A DNA stretch of 64,000 nucleotides from Paracoccus sp. JM45 (GCF_003590715.1 NZ_QQVY01000002.1:178460-242459), one strand, 5' to 3'; shown: positions 26,797-35,975, counted from the first letter of the stretch. Notes: a model not told the origin generated them from the sequence alone. Numbers and translations are program-made.

Positions 26797-27852
26797 TTAG
26801 TGCTGCAAGCGTCGCTTCAAAAAACGCAGCACCTGCTTTTCTTCGGGACGCAAGGTGGCATTGTCCAGCTTTTCGTCAATGCGGTCGCGCAGCTCCAGCC
26901 TCAGCTCATCTGCCAGATAGGCGTCGATCACCTGCGGATGGACATAGCATTTGCGACAGATGGTCGGCGTATTGCCCAGCTGTGCGGCAACGGTTTCAAT
27001 GGCATCACGCACATTGCGTCTGGCGGCCGCTTCGCTGTCGGCTTTGGTATATTCGGACAGCGCCAAGGCAGCCAGCACGGTTCCCGCCCATGTCCGGAAA
27101 TCCTTGGCGGTGATCTGCTGTCCGGAAACATCGCGCAGATAGGCGTTCACCTCGGACGAGGTGACCTGATGCCGGTTGCCGTCGTCATCCAGATATTGGA
27201 ACAGATGCTGGCCGGGGATGTCCTGCACTGCCCGCAAGATCCGCGCAACACGCTGGTCGCGCAGCCCCAGATCCCATTCCTTTCCGCTTTTCCCACGGAA
27301 TTTGAAACGGACATTGCTGCCTTCCAGACTGACGTGCCGTTCACGCAGCGTGGTCAGCCCGTGGGATTTATTGTCCCGCGCATAGGTCGCATTGCCGACA
27401 CGGATCATCGTGTGTTCCAGCAGATAGACGATGGTCCCCAGTACCTTTTCGGCAGGCATTCCGCGTCGCGACATATCCTCATCCACCTGCGCGCGGATGC
27501 GGGGCAATGCTTTGGCAAAATCCAGCACGCGGTTGTATTTTGCACTGTCGCGAACCGCGCGGAAATCAGGGTGATAGCGGTATTGTTTGCGCCCTTTGGC
27601 ATCGCGGCCGGTGGCCTGGATATGACCAAGCGGATCGGGGCAGATCCAGACATCGTCATAGGCGGGCGGGATCGCCAGTGCGTTCAGACGCTTGCGTTCG
27701 GCCTTATCGCGGATCGTCCGGCCCTTTTCGTCGCGGTAAGAGAACCCCTTGCCGGCCCGCACCCGCGTGATGCCCTGCATGTCGTCATTCACATAGATCA
27801 GGCCCGCATTCTCGGCGGCATCCTCGGGGTCGATGATATTGTCTTTGGGCAT
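26797..27852 (-). CDS. DNA topoisomerase IB
   Basis: A 351-residue poxvirus/bacterial-type topoisomerase IB. GKGFSYRDEKGRTIRDKAE and AIPPAYDDVWICPDPLGHIQA mark the N-terminal DNA clamp; the catalytic domain has VGNATYARDNKSHGLTTLR, FRGKSGKEWDL, FRTWAGT and the active-site tyrosine in CRKCYVHPQVIDAYL near the C-terminus. It relaxes supercoils through a 3'-phosphotyrosyl link. ATG 27852 (MPKDN) is preferred to a TTG seven codons upstream. It lies 90 bases after the argC start on the same strand, with no functional neighbours. Confidence 0.93.
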   Translation of the reverse strand: MPKDNIIDPEDAAENAGLIYVNDDMQGITRVRAGKGFSYRDEKGRTIRDKAERKRLNALAIPPAYDDVWICPDPLGHIQATGRDAKGRKQYRYHPDFRAVRDSAKYNRVLDFAKALPRIRAQVDEDMSRRGMPAEKVLGTIVYLLEHTMIRVGNATYARDNKSHGLTTLRERHVSLEGSNVRFKFRGKSGKEWDLGLRDQRVARILRAVQDIPGQHLFQYLDDDGNRHQVTSSEVNAYLRDVSGQQITAKDFRTWAGTVLAALALSEYTKADSEAAARRNVRDAIETVAAQLGNTPTICRKCYVHPQVIDAYLADELRLELRDRIDEKLDNATLRPEEKQVLRFLKRRLQH

Positions 27853-27949
27853 ATCGTGGGGTGCAATCTGCAAAAGGAACAGGATGTCTGCCCGTTCAAC
27901 GCTGCAAGATGCAGCACAGTTGCCGATCCAAAGCCTTGGGTCGTGTCAT

Positions 27950-27975
27950 GCTTCCCCGCGCAACATCGGGGAAGC
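27950..27975. repeat. Perfect hairpin between topoisomerase IB and aglK
   Basis: GCTTCCCCG at 27950-27958 pairs with CGGGGAAGC at 27967-27975 around an 8-base loop. There is no T run on either side. It lies 20 bases after the aglK stop on the minus strand and could act as a weak terminator or protect the 3' end of the agl message. Confidence 0.55.
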
Positions 27976-27994
27976 ATATGTCATGTCGAGGTTC

Positions 27995-29206
27995 CTAGCG
28001 CGCCGGACCTTCCGGCTTGATCAGGCCGTCTTCGATAACATCGTGATCATTGCCGGCAGGTGTACTGCCCATGCTGCCCGATGGCGCTTTGCGCGGTTCA
28101 TAGGGCGGCAGGTCGTTGCCATCACGATACAGCAGCGACTGCCCCTTGTGGAACAGGTGCAAAGCATGCGGGGCGGCGGCCAGCCGCACTGTTTTTCCCT
28201 TTAGCCCCTGATGGATGCCCGGCAGTTTGGCAATAACCGGCACGGTTTCGGCATTGGTGCCGAAATACAGCAAGGTCACCTCACCCAAAGCCTCGGTCAG
28301 ATCGACGGTGCCTTCGAACAGGGCGTTGTCGCCCGCCTCGCGCATGTCTTCGGGGCGGACGCCGACATTGACCGGCATGTCCTGATCGCCCTCGCGGGTC
28401 GGAATGGCGACTTGCGCCTGCAATCCCCCTTCAAGCGCGACGGTGGTGATCGGGCCGATGGTTTTCACACGGCCCGGCAACAGGTTCATCGCCGGACTAC
28501 CGATGAACTGGGCCACAAATTCATTGACCGGACGTTCATACAGTTCCAGTGGCGCACCAACCTGCGCGATACCGCCACCGGCCAGCACGACGATCCGGTC
28601 GGCAAGGGTCATCGCCTCGGTCTGGTCATGGGTGACATAGACCATGGTGCGGTCGGGCATGGATGCTTTTAGCTGGGCAATCTCGATCCGGGTAGCGACG
28701 CGCAGGGCGGCATCAAGGTTCGACAGCGGTTCGTCGAACAGATAGACTTGCGGGTCGCGCACGATCGCACGGCCAATCGCCACACGCTGGCGTTGCCCGC
28801 CCGACAACGCCTTGGGCAGACGGTCCAGATAGGGCGTCAGCTGCAGCATCTTGCCCGCGCGGTCGGTTGCCTCCTTGATCTGATCCTTGGACTGGCCCGC
28901 GATCTTCAGCGCGAAGGCCATGTTGTCGCGGACCGTCATATGTGGATAAAGCGCATAGGACTGGAACACCATTGCGATGCCGCGCTGGCTGGGGGGGATG
29001 TCATTCATCACCTGCCCCCCGATCTGCAGTTCACCACCGGTGATCTGTTCCAGCCCCGCAATCATCCGCAGCAAGGTCGATTTCCCGCAGCCCGAAGGGC
29101 CGACAAAAACGATGAACTCGCCCGACGTAATGTCGAGATTGATGTCCCTTAGCACATTCACATCGCCATAGGACTTGGCGAGCTTTGTCAGTTTAAGATC
29201 GGCCAT
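27995..29206 (-). CDS. aglK: Alpha-glucoside ABC transporter ATP-binding protein AglK
   Basis: A 403-residue sugar-ABC ATPase of the MalK/UgpC type. Walker A VGPSGCGKSTLLRM, Q-loop MVFQSYALYPHMT, signature LSGGQRQRVAIGRA, Walker B VYLFDEPLSNLD and the H-loop YVTHDQTEAM are present, then a C-terminal regulatory OB/TOBE region (NEFVAQFIGSPAMNLL, VGVRPEDM). The tail of about 45 residues past the usual end is rich in Pro, Gly and Asp. It energises the AglF-AglG permease. It starts 18 bases after the aglA stop, as the last gene of the operon. Confidence 0.92.
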   Translation of the reverse strand: MADLKLTKLAKSYGDVNVLRDINLDITSGEFIVFVGPSGCGKSTLLRMIAGLEQITGGELQIGGQVMNDIPPSQRGIAMVFQSYALYPHMTVRDNMAFALKIAGQSKDQIKEATDRAGKMLQLTPYLDRLPKALSGGQRQRVAIGRAIVRDPQVYLFDEPLSNLDAALRVATRIEIAQLKASMPDRTMVYVTHDQTEAMTLADRIVVLAGGGIAQVGAPLELYERPVNEFVAQFIGSPAMNLLPGRVKTIGPITTVALEGGLQAQVAIPTREGDQDMPVNVGVRPEDMREAGDNALFEGTVDLTEALGEVTLLYFGTNAETVPVIAKLPGIHQGLKGKTVRLAAAPHALHLFHKGQSLLYRDGNDLPPYEPRKAPSGSMGSTPAGNDHDVIEDGLIKPEGPAR

Positions 29207-29224
29207 TGCGGTTCTCTCTCCCTC

Positions 29225-30751
29225 TTATCCCTCGATGATCTGGACCTGCCACGGGGCCAGACCCGCGACGTCGTCTTCCGACAGGTTGGCCCGGATCAGC
29301 AGGGTCTGCATGTCGTCGGCACGGCGGAAGGACAGCACCGGACCTTCGGATTTGATTTCGGTCATGGTGCCGCGGCGCAGGGCGCTGTGTTTGTTGCGAA
29401 GCCCGATGGCCCAGCGGTAATGGTGCAGCATGGATTGCGCGTCGGCTTCCTGCCCGACGACCGTGCGTTGCAGATGCTGATGCGGGACGGGCAACCACGG
29501 CTGGCTGGTCGAAAAGCCGCCGTTCACGCCCATATCCCAGACCATCGGTGTCCGGCATCCGTCGCGGCCCTTGAATTCGGGCCAGAATTCGATGCCGTAA
29601 GGGTCGCGTAATTCATGGAACTTCAGCTCTGCCTCGGGCAGGCCAAGTTCTTCGCCCTGATACAGGCAGACCGAACCCCGCAGGCACATCAGCACCGTGG
29701 CATAAGCCTTGGCCGCCTGATCGGACAGGTTCCAGCGGCTGATATGGCGCACAACGTCATGGTTCGACATTGCCCAGCAGGGCCAGGCATTCGGCGCGGT
29801 CTCCAACAGCCCTTCAAACACCTCGACCACGCGACTGGCGGGCAGATCGTCGCCCGACAGGAAGTCGAAGACATAGGACATCTGCACGCGCCCCGGCACG
29901 CCGGTATATTCCTCTAGCAGTTCCAGCGCGCGTTCGCTGTCGCCGATTTCACCGACCACGGATGCACCATAAGGCACAATCGCCTGATTCAGCCGTTCCA
30001 GAAACGCCAGATTTTCGGGCTGTGATTTGCTGAAGCGGTGGCTTTGGTGGTTATAGGGGTTCACGGCGGGCGCGGTATCGGCGCGGCGCAATTCCTTGGC
30101 CAGGGGCGGGTTGTCGCGCAGCTGGGCATCGTGGAAATAGAAGTTGATCGTGTCCAGACGGAAACCGTCCACACCCTTTTCCAGCCAGAATTTGACCATA
30201 TCCAGCAGCGCGTCCTGCACTTCCATGCTGTGGAAGTTCAGGTCTGGCTGCGAATTCAGAAAGTTGTGCAGGTAATATTGTTCGCGCCGCGCATCCCATT
30301 GCCACGCGCTGCCGCCAAAGATCGACAGCCAGTTGTTGGGGGGCGTGCCGTCGGGTTTGGGATCGGCCCAGACATACCAGTCGGCCTTGGGGTTGTCGCG
30401 GCTGGCGCGGCTTTCCTTGAACCACGGGTGCTGGTCCGAGGTATGCGACATGACCAGATCGATCATCACCTTCAGGCCCAGTTCATGTGCCCGTTCGATC
30501 AGCCAGTCGAAATCATCCATCTTGCCGAAAATCGGGTCGATGCCGCGATAATCGCTGACGTCATACCCGAAATCGCGCATCGGAGAGGTGAAGAACGGTG
30601 AAATCCACACCGCATCCACCCCCAGTGACGCAACATAGGGCAGCCTTTGGGCGATACCGGTCAAATCGCCGATACCGTCGCCGGTCGTATCCTGAAAGCT
30701 GCGCGGGTAGATCTGATAGATGATCCCGCCCTTCCACCAATCCGTCGTCAT
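29225..30751 (-). CDS. aglA: Alpha-glucosidase (GH13)
   Basis: A 508-residue cytoplasmic glycoside hydrolase of family 13. WWKGGIIYQIYPRSFQD, GVDAVWISPFFTSPM and DLVMSHTSDQHPWF open the barrel; the nucleophile lies in GFRLDTINF, the acid/base in SVVGEIGD and the third carboxylate in AMSNHDVVRH. Order and motifs match AglA-type enzymes that split imported sucrose, maltose, trehalose or similar alpha-glucosides. ATG 30751 (MTTDWWKGG) is chosen to match family N-termini; a GTG six codons earlier overlaps the aglG stop and is possible. No signal peptide. Confidence 0.93.
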   Translation of the reverse strand: MTTDWWKGGIIYQIYPRSFQDTTGDGIGDLTGIAQRLPYVASLGVDAVWISPFFTSPMRDFGYDVSDYRGIDPIFGKMDDFDWLIERAHELGLKVMIDLVMSHTSDQHPWFKESRASRDNPKADWYVWADPKPDGTPPNNWLSIFGGSAWQWDARREQYYLHNFLNSQPDLNFHSMEVQDALLDMVKFWLEKGVDGFRLDTINFYFHDAQLRDNPPLAKELRRADTAPAVNPYNHQSHRFSKSQPENLAFLERLNQAIVPYGASVVGEIGDSERALELLEEYTGVPGRVQMSYVFDFLSGDDLPASRVVEVFEGLLETAPNAWPCWAMSNHDVVRHISRWNLSDQAAKAYATVLMCLRGSVCLYQGEELGLPEAELKFHELRDPYGIEFWPEFKGRDGCRTPMVWDMGVNGGFSTSQPWLPVPHQHLQRTVVGQEADAQSMLHHYRWAIGLRNKHSALRRGTMTEIKSEGPVLSFRRADDMQTLLIRANLSEDDVAGLAPWQVQIIEG

Positions 30752-30761
30752 ATCTGTCAAG

Positions 30762-31895
30762 TTATCCACCTTTCACAGATCCGGCCAGCAATCCGCGGAC
30801 CAAATATTTTTGCATCGCGAAGAACACCGCAAGCGGCACCGCGATCGAGATGAACGCCGAAGTTGCCAATATCTCCCATTCACCTCCTCGCGATCCCATC
30901 AGTTCGCGCAGCAGACCGGTCATCACCAGCTGTTCGCTGGTATTGCCCAGAAACACCGTGGCGATCAGCAGATCATTCCAGACCCACAGGAACTGGAAGA
31001 TTGCAAAGCTGGCCAAAGCGGGGAACGACAGTGGCAGGATAATGCGGCGGAAAATCTGGAATTCGGTGGCACCATCGACGCGTGCGCTTTCGATCACCTC
31101 GCGCGGCAGGCCGATCATATAGTTTCGCAACAGATAGACCGCCAATGGCAGGCCGAAACCGGTATGGGCCAGCCAGATCCCCAGATAGCCTTTGCCGATG
31201 CCCAGATCATTGTGCAACCGCAGCAGCGGGATCAGCGCCACCTGCAAGGGCACGACCAGCAGGCCGACCACACAGGCGGTCAGCACAGCACGGCCCGGAA
31301 ACTGCATCCATGCCAGCGCATAGGCCGCAAAGGCCGCAATCAGGATCGGGATGACAGTCGCGGGAATTGTCACCGTCATGGTGTTCATAAAGGCCCGCGC
31401 CAACCCGCCCGCGTTCATCACGCGGCTATAGTTTTCGGTCGTAAAGCTGGGCGGCGATGTCGTGGTCGTAAAAATCCGTTCGCCGCGCCGCATGTCGAAC
31501 GGCTGGGCCGAGGTCATGACATAGCTGCCGTCCTCGGCCACGGTCAGGTTGATACCGTCATCCACCTCGACCGTGTCGCCGGGTTCATTGGCGTCGGGGG
31601 TGCGGGCATTGGTGCCCCATGACATCAGTTCCTGCGTCCCCTCCAGCGCGCTGCCTTCGATGACATACATGCCGTCGCGCTGGATCTGGTCATCGGTGGT
31701 GCCCGACCGCACGAAACCGGTTTGCACCGACCCCGAAAACGACTGCCACCAGCCCGATGTGGAAATCTGGTCGCGGTCACGGAACGACGACACGAACAGC
31801 CCGAATGTCGGAATGGTCCATAGCAGAACCAGCAAGAAGGCACAGATGTTGACCACCCACGCCAAGGACGATTTCTGTCCGGCCATGCCTTCCAT
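30762..31895 (-). CDS. aglG: Alpha-glucoside ABC transporter permease AglG
   Basis: A 377-residue MalG-type inner-membrane permease. One N-terminal membrane segment (VVNICAFLLVLLWTIPTFGLF) is followed by a long periplasmic stretch of about 125 residues, then the conserved permease core with the EAA loop ESARVDGATEFQIFRRIILP near residue 275. The long insertion after the first membrane helix is a known AglG feature. The ATG at 31895 shares one base with the aglF stop (TGATG), with AAGGAGG upstream. It pairs with AglF. Confidence 0.92.
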   Translation of the reverse strand: MEGMAGQKSSLAWVVNICAFLLVLLWTIPTFGLFVSSFRDRDQISTSGWWQSFSGSVQTGFVRSGTTDDQIQRDGMYVIEGSALEGTQELMSWGTNARTPDANEPGDTVEVDDGINLTVAEDGSYVMTSAQPFDMRRGERIFTTTTSPPSFTTENYSRVMNAGGLARAFMNTMTVTIPATVIPILIAAFAAYALAWMQFPGRAVLTACVVGLLVVPLQVALIPLLRLHNDLGIGKGYLGIWLAHTGFGLPLAVYLLRNYMIGLPREVIESARVDGATEFQIFRRIILPLSFPALASFAIFQFLWVWNDLLIATVFLGNTSEQLVMTGLLRELMGSRGGEWEILATSAFISIAVPLAVFFAMQKYLVRGLLAGSVKGG

Positions 31896-32890
31896 CAGCG
31901 AACCTCCTTGCGGGCGTTATAGATGTTCCAGACCATGATCGGCGTCACCAGAACCATCAGGACAATCGCAATGGCAGATCCGCGCCCGTAATCGGGGGTG
32001 CCACGGAACATCCAGTCATACATCAGGTTGGCCAGCACCTGCGTGCCCCATTGGCCGTTGGTCATGACATAAACAATGTCGAACACCTTCAGCACAACGA
32101 TGGTGATGGTGGTCCAGACCACGGCCAGCGTGCCCATGATTTGCGGCACCTTGATCTTGAAAAACACCTGCAAGGGCGATGCACCGTCCAGAACCGCCGC
32201 CTCGATGGTTTCTTCGGGGATGCCGCGCAGGGCCGCGGACAGGATGACCATCGCAAAGCCGGTCTGGATCCAGACCAGCACGATCATCAGGAAAAAATTG
32301 TTCCAGCCGGGAAGGGTCAGCCAGATCTGCGGCTCGATCCCGAATTTCGTCACGATCCAGTTCAGCAACCCGATCTGGGTTTCACCGGACGAACGGTATT
32401 CATAGATGAACTTCCAGATAACGCCCGCACCGACAAAGCTGATCGCCATGGGCATGAAGATCAGCGACTTGCCGATATTGCCCCATTTTATCCGGTCGGT
32501 CAGCTGCGCCGCCACCAGGCCGAACAACGTCGAAAGCGCAGGCACAACCAACAGCCACAGCATATTGTTGAACATGGATTCGCGGAATTTGTCATCGCCC
32601 ATCAGCCAGACGTAATTGTCGGCCCCGACAAAGCGCGACCCGTCCGAATTGAACATCGACCGCCACAGGCTCTCGAACACGGGATAGACCAGATAGAGGC
32701 CCAGAAACAGGATTGCAGGGCCCAGAAACAGCCATGGCCGGACCATGCCGGCGCGCCGGATATTGATGCCGGCATTTTCACCTTTCGCAGGAAAGATCCG
32801 GTCCAGCAGCCAGTTCGACCCCCAGAACCATGCCACGCAACCGAACACCCCGATGGCAATCGTACTGACGGCCAGCCATAGCAGTTCCAT
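31895..32890 (-). CDS. aglF: Alpha-glucoside ABC transporter permease AglF
   Basis: A 331-residue MalF-type permease with about six to eight membrane segments. The first helix LLWLAVSTIAIGVFGCVAWFW is followed by WLFLGPAILFLGLYLVYPVF, and the EAA loop ETIEAAVLDGASPLQVFFKIKVP is near residue 225. It forms the channel with AglG for sugars delivered by AglE. It lies 68 bases after aglE, with a stable hairpin in the gap. Confidence 0.92.
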   Translation of the reverse strand: MELLWLAVSTIAIGVFGCVAWFWGSNWLLDRIFPAKGENAGINIRRAGMVRPWLFLGPAILFLGLYLVYPVFESLWRSMFNSDGSRFVGADNYVWLMGDDKFRESMFNNMLWLLVVPALSTLFGLVAAQLTDRIKWGNIGKSLIFMPMAISFVGAGVIWKFIYEYRSSGETQIGLLNWIVTKFGIEPQIWLTLPGWNNFFLMIVLVWIQTGFAMVILSAALRGIPEETIEAAVLDGASPLQVFFKIKVPQIMGTLAVVWTTITIVVLKVFDIVYVMTNGQWGTQVLANLMYDWMFRGTPDYGRGSAIAIVLMVLVTPIMVWNIYNARKEVR

Positions 32891-32916
32891 ATCCTACCCC
32901 CCTTGGATCGCGAAAA

Positions 32917-32940
32917 GCGCGGCAGAACAGGCTGCCGCGC
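32917..32940 (-). repeat. Intra-operon hairpin between aglE and aglF
   Basis: GCGCGGCAG at 32917-32925 pairs with CTGCCGCGC at 32932-32940 around a 6-base loop, starting 19 bases after the aglE stop. It lacks a strong T run. A hairpin at this place in binding-protein operons often protects the binding-protein message so that it is made in excess over the permeases. Confidence 0.65.
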
Positions 32941-32958
32941 CGTTTGTCATGTCGTGCA

Positions 32959-34314
32959 TCAGTTCAAGGATGCCCATGTGTCCTGAATACGGTCCGTCAC
33001 CTCTTGTGCCGAGGAACCACCGACAAAGTCGATCATGCCGGTCCAGAATGCACCTGCACCGATGGCACCGGGCATCAGGTCCGATCCGTCAAAGCGGAAC
33101 ACTGTCGCATCCAGCAGGATCTGGCCCATACGCTTCAGCGTTTCATCGCCGTAAGCATCGGGATTGGCACCGGTATAGGGCGTCAGGAAGCCCTTTTGCG
33201 CCATCCAGATCTCATGCGCGGCGGGGGTCTTCAGGAAATCGACAAAGGCCATGGCAGCAGGGTTGTCGGACATGACGGCAAACATCGTGCCGCCCCCCAG
33301 AACCGGCTGGCCCAGATCACCCGATGCAGGGGCGGGCATATAGAAGAAATCCGCATCCTCGCCCACGATGGTGCCTTCGGGGAAGAAGGTCGGGATAAAG
33401 CTGGCCTGACGGTGCATGTAACAGGCAGGCGGGCTGGCAAACAAACCGGCCGGACTTTCGCGGAAATCGGTCGAGCTGACGGCCCCCACGCCACCCGCGA
33501 CGTAATCGGGGTTTTTGGCGAACCAGCCGAATTCATCAACCGCCGCGACGACCTTGGGGTCGTTGAACGGCATTTCATTGCTGGTCCATGCGTCGTAATC
33601 CTCGGGCGAGGACGTCCGCAGCATCAGATCTTCGACCCAATCGGTCGCGGGCCAGCCGGTCGCGCCGCCCGATCCCAGACCGATGCACCACGGCGTTTCG
33701 CCTTCCTCGGCGATCTGCTGGGTCAGGGTCTTCATATCCTCGTAGGTTTCGGGAACCTCGTATCCGGCATCCTCGAAGTTTTCAGGGACATACCAGACCA
33801 GCGATTTCACATCGGCCTTATAGGGAAAGGCGAACAGCTGTTCGGTCCCGTCCTGACCGGCATAGGTACCCAAGGCCGCCCAGCTGTCACCGGCAGCATA
33901 ATTGTCCTTCAGCCACTGGCTGGTTTCATCACCCAAAGGACGCAGGAAGCCGCGCTTGGCCAGATCGGCGGCCAGTCCCGGTTGCGGAAATACGGCCATA
34001 TCGGGCGGGGAACCCGCCTCGCTGTCGATGACGATCTGCTGTTCGAAGCTGTCCGAGCCGGAATAATTTGCTTTCGCACCCGTCGCATCGTTGAAATATT
34101 CGATGACCGAGGCAAAGAGTTCCTGATCGCCCCCCAGCCACGGACCAAGGATGTCAAAGCTTTCACCCTCCAGATCGGGATGGGCGGCTTTGAATTCGTC
34201 AAGACTGGCCCAATCGATGCGGTCGTCACTGCCCGGTTCGATCACCAGTTCGGCCTGCGCCATGCCAGCACCCAATGCGATGATGGCGGCGGTTGTAAAT
34301 AATGTCGTTTTCAA
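32959..34314 (-). CDS. aglE: Alpha-glucoside ABC transporter substrate-binding protein AglE
   Basis: A 451-residue periplasmic binding protein of the MalE-like type. A signal peptide is clear (KTTLFTTAAIIALGAGMAQA, cleavage after AQA), followed by a mature protein with ILGPWLGGDQELFASVIEYF and SDSFEQQIVIDSEAGSPPDMAV. The start is TTG at 34314: GGGAGGAAG lies 4 bases upstream, and the signal peptide begins here; the ATG six codons upstream would overlap that ribosome-binding site. It leads the aglEFGAK operon. No regulator gene is adjacent. Confidence 0.92.
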   Translation of the reverse strand: MKTTLFTTAAIIALGAGMAQAELVIEPGSDDRIDWASLDEFKAAHPDLEGESFDILGPWLGGDQELFASVIEYFNDATGAKANYSGSDSFEQQIVIDSEAGSPPDMAVFPQPGLAADLAKRGFLRPLGDETSQWLKDNYAAGDSWAALGTYAGQDGTEQLFAFPYKADVKSLVWYVPENFEDAGYEVPETYEDMKTLTQQIAEEGETPWCIGLGSGGATGWPATDWVEDLMLRTSSPEDYDAWTSNEMPFNDPKVVAAVDEFGWFAKNPDYVAGGVGAVSSTDFRESPAGLFASPPACYMHRQASFIPTFFPEGTIVGEDADFFYMPAPASGDLGQPVLGGGTMFAVMSDNPAAMAFVDFLKTPAAHEIWMAQKGFLTPYTGANPDAYGDETLKRMGQILLDATVFRFDGSDLMPGAIGAGAFWTGMIDFVGGSSAQEVTDRIQDTWASLN

Positions 34315-34926
34315 GTCTTCCTCCCTGAACACTCCGGACCGGTAACGGCCCTGTTATCGCGAACATTCGACAGATTTGCACAAGCTGTCAAACGCTTATC
34401 ATTCCCCGCTTCATTCTGTCGGGACAGAGGTCACATGCCCGACCACAATCATACAAGGGGGGTTGCCGGCTTTGCTGCGATTTTCCCGATTTACAGCACC
34501 TGCGACGTTCCGCAGGCCTTTATGTTTCGGGACAACTGCTTTTTGCAAATCCATTCGCAAGCGCTTTCAAACCGTTTCAAAATGAAAATGGCATTTCTGT
34601 CAGGGCGCACAGACCCTTGCGGCATCGGGCCACCTGATATGCGAACCGTCAACCGCAGATATCGGTTCCCTTGTGAAAACGGGCTGTGCACAATTAATTT
34701 ATGTCATCGCTGAAACCTGACCGGTATCGGGGCGTTCGGATCATACGCCTTCAAGAAATGCTCACGACAAAATGATATTTGTACAATCGCTCTGCATTTC
34801 GCGGCATGTCCGGACCTGATCTGTCCCGCGCGGACGCCATCGGGGTTGATTCATCCGGCCTGCCATTTAGGTACAACCGGACACGCCGTGTTTTACCGGC
34901 GTAAAAGCAGCGAAGGAGACCATTGA
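34315..34926. other. Non-coding divergent control region between aglE and pqqA
   Basis: This 612-base spacer holds no credible gene: its ORFs are short and have no similarity I recognise. It must contain the agl promoter on the minus strand and the pqq promoter on the plus strand. Visible pieces are a LacI-type palindrome at 34557-34568, an A/T-rich patch with a TACAAT -10-like hexamer at 34782-34787 (poor -35) about 140 bases before pqqA, and a purine-rich AAGGAGA ribosome-binding site just before pqqA. The stretch is less G+C-rich than the flanking genes. Confidence 0.6.
34557..34568. promoter_or_regulatory. Candidate LacI-family operator (AglR-like)
   Basis: GCAAGCGCTTTC is a near-palindrome (GnAAGCGCTTnC) centred on CG, like operators bound by LacI-family sugar regulators. 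It is about 245 bases upstream of the aglE start. AglR in Sinorhizobium belongs to this family; whether an AglR exists here is unknown, as no regulator gene lies in the window. Confidence 0.4.
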
Positions 34927-35019
34927 ATGGCCTGGAAAAAACCCACCCTGACCGAGATTGCCTGCGGCATGGAAATCAACATGTATGCACCGGCCGAGGA
35001 TGAACCTGTCCTGTTCTAA
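34927..35019 (+). CDS. pqqA: PQQ precursor peptide PqqA
   Basis: A 30-residue peptide, MAWKKPTLTEIACGMEINMY followed by ten more residues ending EPVLF. Glu16 and Tyr20, the residues cross-linked and turned into PQQ, sit in the conserved ExxxY motif, and the WKKP start is typical. AAGGAGA precedes the ATG. A strong terminator-like hairpin follows before pqqB, so pqqA message should exceed the rest of the operon. The gene is short enough to be missed by ORF cut-offs. Confidence 0.95.
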   Translation: MAWKKPTLTEIACGMEINMYAPAEDEPVLF

Positions 35020-35043
35020 GAACTGCCGGACAGGCAATGTAAC

Positions 35044-35077
35044 GGCCCCGTCCGATATCCTCGGACGGGGCCTTTTT
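35044..35077 (+). terminator. Attenuating terminator between pqqA and pqqB
   Basis: GGCCCCGTCCGA at 35044-35055 pairs perfectly with TCGGACGGGGCC at 35061-35072 around a 5-base loop, followed by five T residues. It is a full rho-independent terminator 24 bases after the pqqA stop and 17 bases before pqqB, so most transcripts should stop after pqqA. Confidence 0.9.
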
Positions 35078-35093
35078 CATCAAGCGGGGCATA

Positions 35094-35975
35094 ATGCGGA
35101 TCATTATCTTGGGGGCGGCAGCCGGTGGCGGCTTGCCCCAGTGGAATTGCGGCTGTGACAATTGCAACGCGGCCCGCGCAGGACGCATACCCTCGCTAAC
35201 GCAAAGCTCGGTCGCGGTCAGTGCGAACGGGCGGAACTGGGCGATCCTGAATGCATCCCCCGACATCCGTGTGCAGCTGGCGGCGACCCCTGCGCTGTGG
35301 CCGACCGGACCACGCGATATGCCGCTGCGGTCAGTTCTGGTGACGAACGGCGATATCGACCATGTGGCGGGGCTGTTGACGCTGCGCGAAAGCCAGTCCT
35401 ATGACCTGTTCGCCACGCAGGCGATCCATGATGCGCTGGCAGCCAACCCGATGATCGGGGCTTTGCGCGCCGATCTGGTGCCGCGCCGGACAGTCGCGTT
35501 GGACCAGACCATCGATCTGGCCCCCGGCCTGACCGCGACCCTGTTTGCCGTGCCGGGCAAAGTGCCGCTTTATCAGGAACAGGGCGAGGTGCAGACCGGA
35601 TTGATGGGCGAAACCACCGTGGGCATCGAACTGAAGGCGGGGGCCAAGCGGGCGTTCTATATCCCCGGCTGCGCCGATATGCCCGACTGGCTGAAGGCCC
35701 GTATCAACGGCGCCGATGCCCTGCTGTTCGACGGCACCCTGTGGGAGGATGACGAGATGATCCGCATGGGACTGGGCGTCAAAACAGGTCGCCGGATGGG
35801 CCATATGGCCGTGACCGACACGATGCCTGCGCTGGATGGGCTGACCATCGGCCAGCGGCTCTTTGTGCATATTAACAATTCGAACCCGCTCACCGATCCT
35901 GACAGTGCGCAGACCGCACAGGCTGCCGCGCAGGGCTGGCAAGTGGGGCGCGACGGAATGGAAATTACGCTGTGA
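35094..35975 (+). CDS. pqqB: PQQ biosynthesis protein PqqB
   Basis: A 293-residue metallo-beta-lactamase-fold protein. MRIIILGAAAGGGLPQWNC with the Cys19/Cys21/Cys24 zinc knuckle (NCGCDNC), SLTQSSVAVSANG and TNGDIDHVAGLL are typical of PqqB. It is thought to hydroxylate the Glu-Tyr intermediate before ring closure. The ATG at 35094 has a weak ribosome-binding site (AAGCGGGGC). The stop TGA overlaps the pqqC start. Confidence 0.95.
   Translation: MRIIILGAAAGGGLPQWNCGCDNCNAARAGRIPSLTQSSVAVSANGRNWAILNASPDIRVQLAATPALWPTGPRDMPLRSVLVTNGDIDHVAGLLTLRESQSYDLFATQAIHDALAANPMIGALRADLVPRRTVALDQTIDLAPGLTATLFAVPGKVPLYQEQGEVQTGLMGETTVGIELKAGAKRAFYIPGCADMPDWLKARINGADALLFDGTLWEDDEMIRMGLGVKTGRRMGHMAVTDTMPALDGLTIGQRLFVHINNSNPLTDPDSAQTAQAAAQGWQVGRDGMEITL

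Noticed and set aside
26455..28020. 521-codon plus-strand open frame across argC and topoisomerase IB
   Set aside because: It spans two well-supported genes on the other strand and the gap between them, with no ribosome-binding site or motif.
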